Positions 22,789-33,041 of a stretch of 64,000 nucleotides of DNA are shown here, one piece after another; position 1 is the stretch's first letter; the number at the start of each line of letters is the position of its first letter. Made by a program: the position numbers and the translations under genes. The DNA is from Bathynomus jamesi. Lineage: Eukaryota; Arthropoda; Malacostraca; Isopoda; Cirolanidae. The stretch is taken from positions 609,001 through 673,000 of the forward strand of contig JAJOZX010000484.1 of the NCBI GenBank assembly GCA_023014485.1. Direction: 5' to 3'. The notes under the pieces were generated by a model that saw only the letters and a list, made by a program, of their open reading frames with translations, was not told where the DNA came from and made no database searches.

Positions 22789-22792
<4 letters not shown>

Positions 22793-22848
<56 letters not shown>
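22793..22848. repeat. (TA)n microsatellite
   Basis: Long TA run directly abutting the left terminal inverted repeat of the next transposon. Confidence 0.95.
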
Positions 22849-22850
<2 letters not shown>

Positions 22851-25800
22851 CGTGTAGCGTCATGAGCGATCTGGAGGCACATTTCAGGTTTTGTACAAAC
22901 AACCTTGCTGATTTCAGAAAAGAAATCAAAAATTTTCTGCAACAAGCAGAACACCTCCTTTTTCGCATGTAAAAAATACAAAATTCTTGTTAATTACAGT
23001 TGGCAACACTGACTGACATGGTACTTCTGGCAGCTTTTTAATTATTCTCAGTGAGTCATCCCCTGGAATTTCTTAGTTCTACGCTAGCTCGCTTGAGAGA
23101 AACAAATGTTTTTTCTGTGGATAGGGTATTCAAAAACCCCAAGGTACTAACGAAAGGTGCGTTTTGTGATATATACATTATACACATTTCTTTGTTTTGT
23201 TGTGTTTTACATTGTTTATAAGTGAGTTATATGTCTTAGAGTGTATATATATACCTATGGATATTTATATACATAATACATATGTGTCTGCAGTATATTT
23301 ATATATATATATTGGTAAACTTATTGTTTACCAATAAACCAAGCCTTATATATATATATATATATATACTCATAATCATATATATTTTTTATTTATACGT
23401 TTGTGTTTTTGTTTCAGTGTTCCTGTGTGATACTTGTTGAGTTTTGCTGGTACAATGAGCACGCAAAGAACACGGGGATCTGTCAGCCACATTGTCTTTG
23501 GTTCTCCACTATCAGAGCTTCCTCTGTCTGAACTTCCAACCCGTATACAAGTTGCAAAGCATTTCCTCTTCTTGAAGGAGAACAAGTACACCAGCAACAG
23601 GGAGATTCTTCCGGAGGTATGCCAAACACTCATTGACCTTTGGAATCGTGCTAACATTCCATCACAGCCAATCAAGAATGTGAAGACCAAGCTGCTCCGA
23701 TTGATGGAAAAAGGCTCACAAGCATCGAAGCAAGGCAAGCAGGCCACAAAAACCAAGAAGTTCGAGGAAAGCCTGAATCAATTGTTTGACATAGCTGTCT
23801 GCCATTGCGATGATCTGTCTGCATGCCACTGTGAAAAAGAAATGAAAGTTCCACGACGAGAGCATGCCTTTCTGATCGACCAGAGAACCACGCGGATCAT
23901 GCAGATCAGTCGGGTGGATACGAATGTGACTCAGATGAGGGGGAGAAGGAAGTCAAGAGAGGATCGGATGCAAGAAAGACAAGAAGAAGAGAATAGAAGA
24001 AAAACGGAACGGCAAGAGGTAGCATCCTCTGCAGATGTGGTCGAATCAGCTCAAGCAGAAGCAGACTCCAGTGGTGAAAGTGTTGGTGATGAGTGGATGG
24101 GTGATAGTGTCCAGGAGGACAGGAACATCACACCGATTCCCACTGTTGCTTTGGAAACTGACCGGTATGATGTATCGAACAGGGCTGCTGCAGCTATCAG
24201 CACTGCAACATTGGTTGACTAGGGCATCATTAGTTCTGATGATCAGATAAACGTAATTGACCACCACAAAGTATGGAGAGAACGGCAGAAGGTACGGAGG
24301 GATCTGAAGGAACCAGTAACTTACCACGATGTGGAAGTCACTGCTTTATTTTTTGATGGGAAAGAGAAAAAGAGGAATAAATGGTGCTGCACAAAGAAAG
24401 TTCAGGACCACTATGTGCTGGTCGGAGAGCCTGGAACCTTCTATCTAAGCCATCTGACACTGGAACGAGAAACTGGCACTGTCATTGCGGATGGACTTCA
24501 AAATGCAATTGAAGAAATGGGTATTGCAGACAAGATAATTGCAGTGGGAGCCGACAGCACAGCCACAAATACAGGGCACAGAAGTGGAGCAATACACCTG
24601 CTAGAGTGCCGCCTGGGTCGCCCTTTGCACTGGTTCATCTGTAGTCTGCATTTAAATGAACTCCCACTGCGCCACTTGTGCAAGGAACTCATTGGCCCAA
24701 CAGAATCTGCAACTCAATGGAAAGGACCAATTGGCAAAGCTTTGGCCACATGTGAAAGTTTGCCACTTTCCTCTAGAGGAATTCAATGTATTGCTGATGG
24801 CCACACTCTCCCGGATGTTGACCTTACTGAATTGAGTCGTGACCAAGCCTACCTCTACAGAATGATGAAAGCGAAAAGGACTGGTCATTAATGAAGATCT
24901 TCTACGAGAGAAGCCTGGACCAATCTCCCATGCAAGATGAGTTACAACTGCCAGCCGAATTTGTCGGCTATATGTAGCGATGGCGCAGCCAAGTGATGAA
25001 CTGTATTCACTCACACAGTTTGTCGTGTGCTACTATGGACCCATGTGGTTTAGCATCAAGTGCCATCCAAGGTGCACAGATGGCCCAAAACATTTCCTGG
25101 AGCAAATCAAGTTGCTACAATTACTGTCACCAGCTAGCAAGACTGTCACATGGCTTGTGATCCAAAGAAATGCATATTGGGCTCACCCTGAAAATGTTCT
25201 ACTGGCAATGCTTGCAGATCAAGCAAACTAAAAATTGGCCATCGATGTAATCAAGACCATTCGACGAGCTCCCAAACCTGCTCAACAGCAAGTCAGAGAA
25301 TTTCGGCCACCAAAGATCCAACAAAGTGCTCAGAATTTGAAAGATTTACTTCCACCAGTGGATGAGTGCACAATGGAACCACCACTCACGAACCAGTTCT
25401 CTGTCGAACAACTGGACAAGATCACTGAAGAGCCCCTTGTTGTCCGGATACCATGTCACTCCCAAGGTGTAGAACGCTGTGTTAGGATGGTAAGTGAAGT
25501 GTCTGGGGCAGTGTATGGAAAGGATTCAAGAGATGGTTACATTAGAGCAGTACTTAAATCCCGTGACTTTATGCCGTCATTCAAAACTAAACAAGATTTT
25601 AATGTATCATTTACTAAATAAAACTATCTAGTCTACCTACCTACCTACCTACCTACAGGGTATATGTTTATTCCAAAAATAAATTTTTCTATTTTTCCTG
25701 AAAAGCAGTACATTGTAATGGGTCAAATGATAACTCAAACCCTAGGAAAGCAAGTGTCCAAAAGTTATGGGTAACTAGCAATTTTCACGATTTTCACATG

Positions 25801-25927
25801 CGAAAAAGGAGGTGTTGCACTTGTCACAAAAAAATTTTGTTTTCATTTTTGAATTTAGGGAGGTTAATTGTACAAAACCTGAAATGTGCCTCTTGATCCG
25901 TTACACTTTGCCCAATGACGCTACACG

Positions 25928-25932
<5 letters not shown>
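22848..25932 (+). mobile_element. DNA transposon with TAGCGTGTAGCG ends, superfamily unassigned
   Basis: Terminal inverted repeats start TAGCGTGTAGCGTCAT on both sides. They continue imperfectly for about 120 bp (shared GAGGCACATTTCAGGTTTTG and CACCTCCTTTTTCGCATG). Both ends lie inside (TA)n runs, so the target duplication cannot be read beyond TA. The interior has one long degenerate plus-strand coding region. A CTAC tetranucleotide run sits at 25,631-25,657. Confidence 0.82.
23455..25620 (+). pseudogene. Cryptic transposase-like protein of the TAGCGTG transposon
   Basis: ATG at 23,455 (MSTQRTRG) opens about 256 codons with a Cys/His cluster (VCHCDDLSACHCEKE) and charged helices, then a TAG at 24,220. 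The same frame resumes with VTALFFDGKEKKRNKW, VGADSTATNTGHRSG and WFICSLHLNELPLRHL. A frameshift near 24,885, a TGA at about 24,940 and a TAA at 25,229 break the remainder (MWFSIKCHPRCTDGPKHFLE, VIQRNAYWAHPENVLLAM). The acidic FDG and GADST positions and the CxxH-type segment resemble RNase H-fold DDE transposases with a CxxH motif (as in hAT, Kolobok or CMC). I recall similar unannotated arthropod and cnidarian proteins but cannot assign a superfamily. Confidence 0.7.
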
Positions 25933-25978
<46 letters not shown>

Positions 25979-26180
25979 AATAAAACCACGAAGGAAAGGA
26001 AACACAAAATGGTGCTCAAGCGCTTTCGTCTAATGACATCCTCAGGAACACTGAAGTATATAAAAAGGTTAAGCCTATATATAGGTTACAGAAAGAAAAA
26101 AAGAAAAATAAATAACATACATACACACAAACACACATATATATATATATATATATATACATACATATCTATATATACAA

Positions 26181-26213
<33 letters not shown>

Positions 26214-26432
26214 CAATAAACAGAGAAGTAAAAATAATAAAAAATTAAAAATTAAAACCTTAAAGGATTACCAATGAGGCGTACAGATTGTAAGGAAAAA
26301 TATCGATTTTTAGCACAAGATCAAATGGATTATAAAAATACAAATTTATACTGGAACTCTGCCGGGTTTTAGCACAATTCATCATAAATATTTTTCACGT
26401 GTTACCTTCGTGAAATAATTTTCATATATATA

Positions 26433-26485
<53 letters not shown>
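25932..26485 (-). mobile_element. PLE C: 5'-truncated terminal fragment between TA tracts
   Basis: After a TA run (25,932-25,973) the minus-oriented 3' end of a PLE is present: ATGAATAAAACCACGAAGG, the hammerhead-like core, a TATATATAGG segment, (CATA)n and a 3' UTR portion containing GAGGCGTACAG. It is cut at about 26,370. A short CACGTG-centred tail (TTTTTCACGTGTTACC) and another TA run (26,425-26,485) follow. It is the same sequence as the next copy, so this is a tandem or nested duplicate of the PLE terminus. Confidence 0.75.
26023..26045 (-). ncRNA. Hammerhead-like core, PLE C fragment
   Basis: Minus strand: CTGAGGA, helix II GTC/GAC around ATTA, GAAAG. Helix II is only three pairs plus flanking bases. 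Duplicate at 26,534-26,556. Confidence 0.5.
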
Positions 26486-26489
<4 letters not shown>

Positions 26490-26533
26490 AATAAAACCAC
26501 GAAGGAAAGGAAACACAAAATGGTGCTCAAGCG

Positions 26534-26556
26534 CTTTCGTCTAATGACATCCTCAG
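26534..26556 (-). ncRNA. Hammerhead-like core, PLE C left arm
   Basis: Same CTGAGGA ... GAAAG core as at 26,023-26,045, at the outer end of the left arm. Confidence 0.5.
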
Positions 26557-26690
26557 GAACACTGAAGTACATAAAAGGGTAACAGCCTATATATAGGTTA
26601 CAGAAAAAGAAAAAAAGAAAAATAAATAACATACATACATACATACACACACACACATATATATATATACATACATATCTATATATACAT

Positions 26691-26752
<62 letters not shown>

Positions 26753-26825
26753 TATATATATATATATATATATGCAATAAACAGAGAAGTAAAAATAAAA
26801 TTAAAAATTAAAAATTAAAGGATTA

Positions 26826-28811
26826 CACTGGTCAACAAAGATTTTTCATCAGAGTAAAATTTGTGTTGGCTGGATATAATTTTTCACGCTGATTCCAAAA
26901 CTGCATTCAGATATTTTCTAGCACGTATAGTTTTCAAGATGAAGGCATATATATAAAAACAGAGATTTAACCATTTTAAATAGGCAAAATACTACTATTT
27001 CAACATTTGATTGTGTTTATTTTAGTGTTTTTTTAGTTTATTCATCTTATTTATTTCAATTATCTTAATTATACATCTTATGTATTTCAGGTGTGAGCTT
27101 TTACGTCTAGCAGCATTGTGATTCAGGCAACAACGCCGTGCTTTGTGTGTCAAAAGATCAGTCCAGTCCAAGAACTTGTTGTGTCAAGTTGGTGTACATT
27201 TTTTTTAAATTTATAGTTTGCTCAGGTCAGTCAACATGCCTCGACAATGTAAGAATGACCCCGACAAGTTCTGTTTCGTATGCGGCCAGTTCACAACTAA
27301 AACACAGCGACGAAGTATTACAACCGACATTATACAAGCTATACTTTGGTTGCCATCTAGGTGACCAAGATAAACCATGGGCACCACATCAAATCTGTTC
27401 TGGCTGTTCAAATGGATTACGTGATTGGCTTAACAAAAAGAAAGCTTCAATGCCATTTGCCATACCCATGATATGGAGGGAGCCGAGAGATCATCATGAA
27501 GCCTGTTATTTTTGTAGTGTGAACTTAATGGGGTTTTCTGCCAAGAACAAACACCAGATTGTATATCCAAACTTGGATTCAGCACGTAGACCAGTAAAAC
27601 ATGATGAAACATTGCCTATTCCAATTCCCCCAAGTGATAGGCTAGATTCTATCATAGATGACATGGAAAGTGATGAAGGTGCAACTGGCGTTTCCGGACC
27701 ATCTACAGAACCAGAGTACACTTTTGAAGGTAGACATTTAGAGCCTAAAAAGTTAACCCAAGGACAGTTGAATGATCTTGTTAGAGACTTATCGCTGTCT
27801 AAAGAGAAATCAGAGCTTCTCGCCTCAAGACTAAAGGAGAACAATTTACTTGAGAATAATGTTCGTATTAGTTACTACCGAAAGCGGAATTTTGAATTAA
27901 CAGCATTCTTTTCAGTAGACGGTCCTCTCTGTTATTGCCATGACATCAATGGACTATTTACAGACATATCTCAGACGTATGTGGCATCTGAGTGGCGCCT
28001 CTTTATTGATTCGTCGCAGAGAAGCCTGAAAGCAGTTCTTTTGCATAATGGTAATATAATGCCATCCATCCCCATTGCCCATTCCGTCCATCTAAAAGAG
28101 ACATATGGCAATATGGATATACTACTTAAGGCAATCAAATACGACAGTCATCAATGGAATGTTTGTGGAGATCTAAAAGTTATAGGAATGCTTATGGGTA
28201 TGCAGTCAGGATTCACAAATGGATATGTGAAAACTTTCTTGGAAGCAACAAGTCACCTGCGTATAAGGATGGAGTCAAGAACCTCCTTGATGCCTTCAAA
28301 GAAATGGAGTGTCAATGTCGTTAAATATTCACTTCCTGCATTCCCACTTAGATTTCTTTCCTGAAAACCTTGGTGCAGTGAGTGACGAGCAAGGAGCGCG
28401 CTTCCATCAAGATATTCAGATGATGGAGAAGCGCTACCAAGGATATTGGAATGAAAGCATGATGGCGGACCATTGTTGGATGCTGTATCGTGACAATCCA
28501 GGCCAAATTTACAAAAGGAAATCACACTCACAGCGCTTTTAATAAAATAATGTATATATTCTTTATTTATAAGTACATTGAATAAAGTATATGATGTATT
28601 TGTTGTTTAGCATTCCTAAGTGTGATCTATACATCCATAAATTTTCTTATAGCAATATCAAAAACTTAAAAATATCAAAACCAGTGTATCTATATAACTC
28701 TACGTGCTAGAAAAAAAAAAAACCAGATTCGGAATCAGCGCGAAAAATGCATTAAGAAAAATGTGATCATGTTTGTGATGAGAAAAAAAAGTTTCATTTT
28801 GTTGGCCAGTG
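26826..28811 (+). mobile_element. CACTG-ended DNA transposon inserted in PLE C
   Basis: Ends are CACTGGTCAACAAAG on the left and, reversed, CACTGGCCAACAAAATG on the right. The flanks are TTA (26,823-26,825) and TTT (28,812-28,814). The mirrored intact PLE arm at about 31,210 shows the empty site as GGATTATCAGTG, so TTA was duplicated and one copy later mutated. A related 1,024-bp element at 43,664 has matching ends and a perfect TTA duplication. CACTG ends with a 3-bp duplication recall the CMC (EnSpm/CACTA) superfamily, but that is inference. Confidence 0.85.
27236..28542 (+). pseudogene. Transposase-like protein of the CACTG transposon, internally deleted
   Basis: ATG at 27,236 (MPRQCKNDPDKFCFVCGQF) starts a Cys-rich N-terminal domain with CxxC pairs. 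A frameshift near 27,335 moves to the frame of ELYFGC-like, GDQDKPWAPHQICSGCSNGL and CYFCSVNLMGF. A conserved core follows: LCYCHDINGLF, EWRLFIDSSQRSLKAVLLHNGN and WNVCGDLKVIGMLMGMQSG. The sequence then jumps to the C-terminal segment, a deletion of the middle. After a second shift near 28,310 the end reads HFLHSHLDFFPENLGAVSDE, RFHQDIQMMEKRYQG and MMADHCWML. This family is widespread as unannotated arthropod and cnidarian proteins in my memory. Association with inverted repeats makes a transposase role likely. Confidence 0.72.
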
Positions 28812-29030
28812 TTTTCAGTGAGGCGTACAGATTTGTAAGGAATAAAATCGATTTTTAGCACAAGATCAAATGGATTATAAAAATACAAATTTATATTGGA
28901 AAACTGCCTGGGTTTTAACACTCTGCCTATGGTCAGGTTTCGATATATATAAAAATAAAATGCAAATTAAAAGTTAATAAAGTAGCAGACAAGTTTACCA
29001 AAGATTTAGTGTTCTACCCTTCTTATCTAC
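28812..29030 (-). mobile_element. PLE C left-arm 3' UTR and last codons
   Basis: Mirror of 31,010-31,210, containing the PLE stop region in reverse, so the fold point of the PLE C palindrome is near 29,030. Confidence 0.8.
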
Positions 29031-31026
29031 TTCACTTATCTACTTCACTTCGTAACATTTTGGATCGAAAAATTAAAAGTCTCATTCGAGATAGTCAGTG
29101 GAGTAAAAAAGCAAGCTCAAAGTGTGTTTTGAACCTTTCTTCGAAAAACATTAGTGACGATGCAAAAAGTGCCCTTGGATATGGTATGTCCTTTTTTATT
29201 GTTAAAAAACCTTCGGCTTTACAAATTTGTTACAGTCTCGCGTGTTTTGAAAAACAGTGTAATCTCCCTCAGTATTTGTTTAACATAGTTAAAGGCCTCG
29301 TTTATAGTGCGGCGAATGGTAATTACGAAGATAACTTTCCTAAACGTTTTCGCAATAGCCTCTCACAATTAAAAAAAGATGGGGAGCTCCATATTACTAA
29401 AGCAGACAAGGCTAACACCATAGTTATTATGGACAAAGTGGACTACATCGGAAAGATGAATGAGCTTCTCCAGGACCCCGCCACATACAGCAAACTTAGG
29501 AAGAACCCGCAGGATGACGTCATCAATTCATTTAATAGTGGCTTGAAACGCATTCTCAAAGATCATAAGGACTTAATTCCGCTTTTCATGTCCACTTCAC
29601 CTGCTCTGCCCTAACTTTACGGTCTTATTAAAACCCACAAACCTGGCAACCCTATGCGCCCTATTATTAGCTCGGTGGGCTCTATTACTAATAAACTCTC
29701 CAAATGGCTTGTCAAAGTCTTGTCCCCCATTCTCGGAACTATCTCTGATTCACATGTAAAAAATTCCATGGATCTTACTGAAAAATTGAATAATGCACGT
29801 ACTGAAACTAACGATAGATTGATCAGTTTTGATGTTTGTTCATTGTTTACAAAAGTGCCGATAGACGATATGCTTGACTTTCTCTCCCAAGAATTACATA
29901 AGTATGACCTGCCACTACCTTCACACATTGTTTTGGAACTTATTAAGCTTTGCATCAAAGACTGTAAATTCACTTTCAATAAAGAGTATTATCAACAAGT
30001 TTTTGGGATGGCCATGGGCAACCCCTTATCGCCCCTCCTCTCCAATATTTATATGGAGTTTTTCGAAATTACTTATATACCGAGAATCCTGGGGCTTGGC
30101 ATCCGTGGTTGCGGTACGTCGACGATATTTTGTGTATCTGGCCCATGAATCGTGACCTGGATAACTTCCTCCTTCAGTTAAATGATCAAGTCCCCTCCAT
30201 TAAGTTTACTTTAGAAGTGGAACAAGACAATTCAATCCCATTTTTGGATGTGCGTGTACATAGGGAAAGCCCAGGTTTTAAGTTTAGTATCTATCGGAAA
30301 ACAACAAACAATTTGTCCTACGTACACTTTTACTCGGGACATGACACCCCCACTAAGAAGGCCATTTTTTCATCAATGTTTCTCCGCGCCCTTAGGATCG
30401 CCAGTCCGGAATACATCGATGCCGAATTGGGAAAAATCAACGGTATTGGAAGTGATTTGTGTTATCCATCTGCGTTTATGGAATCTTGTCTCAACAAGGC
30501 AAAACGAACTTTCTATCGTGTCAATAATAACACTCGTACTTTGTCAAAAAATATTTTAGTACTTCCATTTTTCCCGGGCTTTTTAGGCATTGCTAATGTA
30601 CTTAAACTTTTGGATATTAATGTAGTATTTTCATATAACAATATTGTGAAAAATATCATAGTAAAAAATAGCCCTACCAATAATTCAGGCATTATCTATA
30701 AAATTGGTTGTAAACAATGTGATTCCTTTTACATAGGTCAGACGGGAAAGGATTTGCACACACGTATAAAACAGCATCAATATTCCGTTAGAACAGGACA
30801 GTTGTCCAGTGCCCTTTTTGTCCATTTGTCAGAGTTAGCCCACTGTATTGATTGGAATAATGCTTCAGTTTTATTCCATTCTAGCAACATTGTTAATAGA
30901 AATATTCTTGAGTCTGCCATTATCCAACTTTCAAATAACTTCAACATAAGCAAAGGTCTTTTTCAACTCGATCCTGTTATTTTGAATTCCTTCCAAACAG
31001 ATTTAGATAAGAAGGTAGAACACTAA
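29030..31026 (+). pseudogene. PLE C protein: RT plus GIY-YIG, one stop and one frameshift
   Basis: The plus strand encodes a nearly complete PLE protein. N-terminal KADKANTIVIMDKVDY (RT1) is followed by a TAA at about 29,612 just before LYGLIKTHKPGNPMRPI (RT2). LISFDVCSLFTKVP has the first Asp; GMAMGNPLSPLLSNIYMEFF follows. A shift near 30,070-30,120 moves to the frame of RYVDDILCIWPM (catalytic box), NSIPFLDVRVH and SIYRKTTNNL. The C-terminal nuclease reads GIIYKIGCKQCDSFYIGQTG, LHTRIKQHQYS and NRNILESAIIQL. Catalytic residues are intact; only the two lesions break it. It belongs to a different PLE lineage from PLE B and D. Confidence 0.9.
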
Positions 31027-31265
31027 ATCTTTGGTAAACTTGTCTGCTACTTTATTAACTTTTAATTTGCATTTTATTTTATATATATCGAAACCTGACC
31101 ATAGGCAGAGTGTTAAAACCCAGGCAGTTTTCCAATATAAATTTGTATTTTTATAATCCATTTGATCTTGTGCTAAAAATCGATATTATTCCTTACAAAT
31201 CTGTACGCCTCACTGATAATCCTTTAATTTTTAATTTTTAATTTTTATTTTACTTCTCTGGTTAT

Positions 31266-31267
<2 letters not shown>

Positions 31268-31336
<69 letters not shown>
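31268..31336. repeat. (TA)n microsatellite carrying the LTR-element insertion site
   Basis: The TA tract of the PLE C tail. It ends in TATA immediately before the LTR element, and TATA follows the element at 37,172-37,175. Confidence 0.9.
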
Positions 31337-31337
<1 letters not shown>

Positions 31338-33041
31338 GTTAACCCCTCCGTCTATGGCCCTGGGTTGGTTCGAAGTCGACGGGGGTTCTGGTTAGGAGGC
31401 AGCAACGGATCTGTTACTTGCAGTAGTTTCTTCTATACTACTCTCCGAGTTCTTCTTTAGTGGCTCGGAGGATTCTGAGAGGCTTATTAAATTATTTGAG
31501 GTTTCTCTCCGATTCTTCTTGTAGCTTATCAGGAGATTCTAATGACTAAGTTTTCTGAAGAGAGCACGGCTCGAAGGAGAAGATAAAGACTTTTTTCTTA
31601 CTGTGTTTTACTCCTAAACTGTTACAGGTAATGCTCAGCCTCGTAGTTGGAATCAGAACAAACATGGAAGAAATTGGTGGGGTTTATATACCCCGATTCT
31701 ACTAACATCATCATTATTAAATGTTGAAGAGGCTGCATTATTTTTGCACAATATTTGAAAATAAAGTAAATCTTTTAGCTGTGTTAAGGTTTAAACGAAT
31801 AAACAAGATATTTGAAGACGAAGCCATATTTTTATCTTAAATTGCATATTTTCAGATCTGATGTTATCATGATCTGCCAAGTTAACTAAAAGTGGAAATT
31901 GAACTATGCATCTTTACACTAAAATATGCATATGAGTAAAAATTAAAGGTTTAAGATTTACAATTAAATGCTTAGGTAAGAGATGACTTCATCTTTTATA
32001 ACGAAGAAAGAATGTATACAAAACATGACATGGCAAAAGTTACTCAGGATTCATTATTAAGCTAAATCTAAAAAGATGATTATGAGATTTTAAAAAACAA
32101 CAGGTCATCAATTATTTGGCAAAGTAGAAAGCACATCAAAATTTATTCCAACGGATAAAATAATAAAAAAAAATAACAACAGTATTGCCGATTCTACATT
32201 CCTAATGGCGACATAATGTCGGGTCGGACATTGAGTACATTGTAATTTTGGTCTACTGTAACTATGATTATAATTATCAATTCATTTATTATCGTTAACT
32301 ACAATTTCATTAAAGTACATTGACTACGTTATTCAGTACATTACATCATTAAGTACAGTTTCATTAAAGTACATTACATTATATTAAATTAAAAGTATTA
32401 CAGTTAATTATAATTAAACAGTTACTATAACTTTGTTTTGTTACAGTGTTTCATATTAATAGACAATTAAGATTTTAGAAATATAATACAAAGTACATGG
32501 GCACATACGGTATGGATGAATATGGTTGAATAATAATATTTATACTACATAACATATAAATAATGACTTCTATAGAGTGTACAGTTTTTATTATGATGTT
32601 AAAGAATTTTCATACATTGAATACTAGAGATATGATGAAGGGAAATTAATGACGGGAAAATGTGACGTCATAGTTATTGAATTTGTACGTATAGTACAAA
32701 TCATTATTAGGAAGACTTACAAGAACGAATTAGAGACAAAGAGTGGGTATTAATGACTAAGAAGTACAACTACGGGTTCCAATCCTGTTACATGCAATGT
32801 GTATGCATAATCTAGGGTCGAGGGTGAGATGCAAGACAATCATAATTAATTATAATAACTTCTATAACAAAAATGAAAAATGGAAAATGGATACGACTAA
32901 ACCATAGAAATGGGAGATCGTAAGGTTATGACACAAACAAAAATAGGAAGCTACAAATAAAATTTTTATCCAAAACTCGCTTAGGCGATGTTGGTTTCTT
33001 ATGTAAAAATGAATATGGATTAGTCATTGTTCATTTTTACA
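31337..33041 (-). repeat. 3' LTR of the non-autonomous element
   Basis: 1,705 bp, TG...CA on the minus strand. Adjacent purine-rich tract on its upstream (higher-coordinate) side. Confidence 0.88.

Larger units (their letters stand above)
26486..31267. mobile_element. Penelope-like element C: inverted pair, interrupted by a CACTG transposon
   Basis: The left arm is a minus-oriented 3' end (26,486 to about 29,030, minus the inserted transposon). It reads back only to the last few codons of the PLE ORF. It is joined head-to-head to a nearly full plus-strand ORF copy (29,030-31,026) with its own 3' UTR (31,027-31,267). The two 3' UTRs mirror each other (CTAAATCTTTGGTAAACTTG at 31,023; its inverse near 28,990). 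The right arm enters a TA tract and continues beyond the LTR element at 37,172. Confidence 0.85.

Noticed and set aside
26402..26656. Tyr-Ile repeat ORFs across TA tracts
   Set aside because: Such ORFs throughout the window simply translate (TA)n runs.
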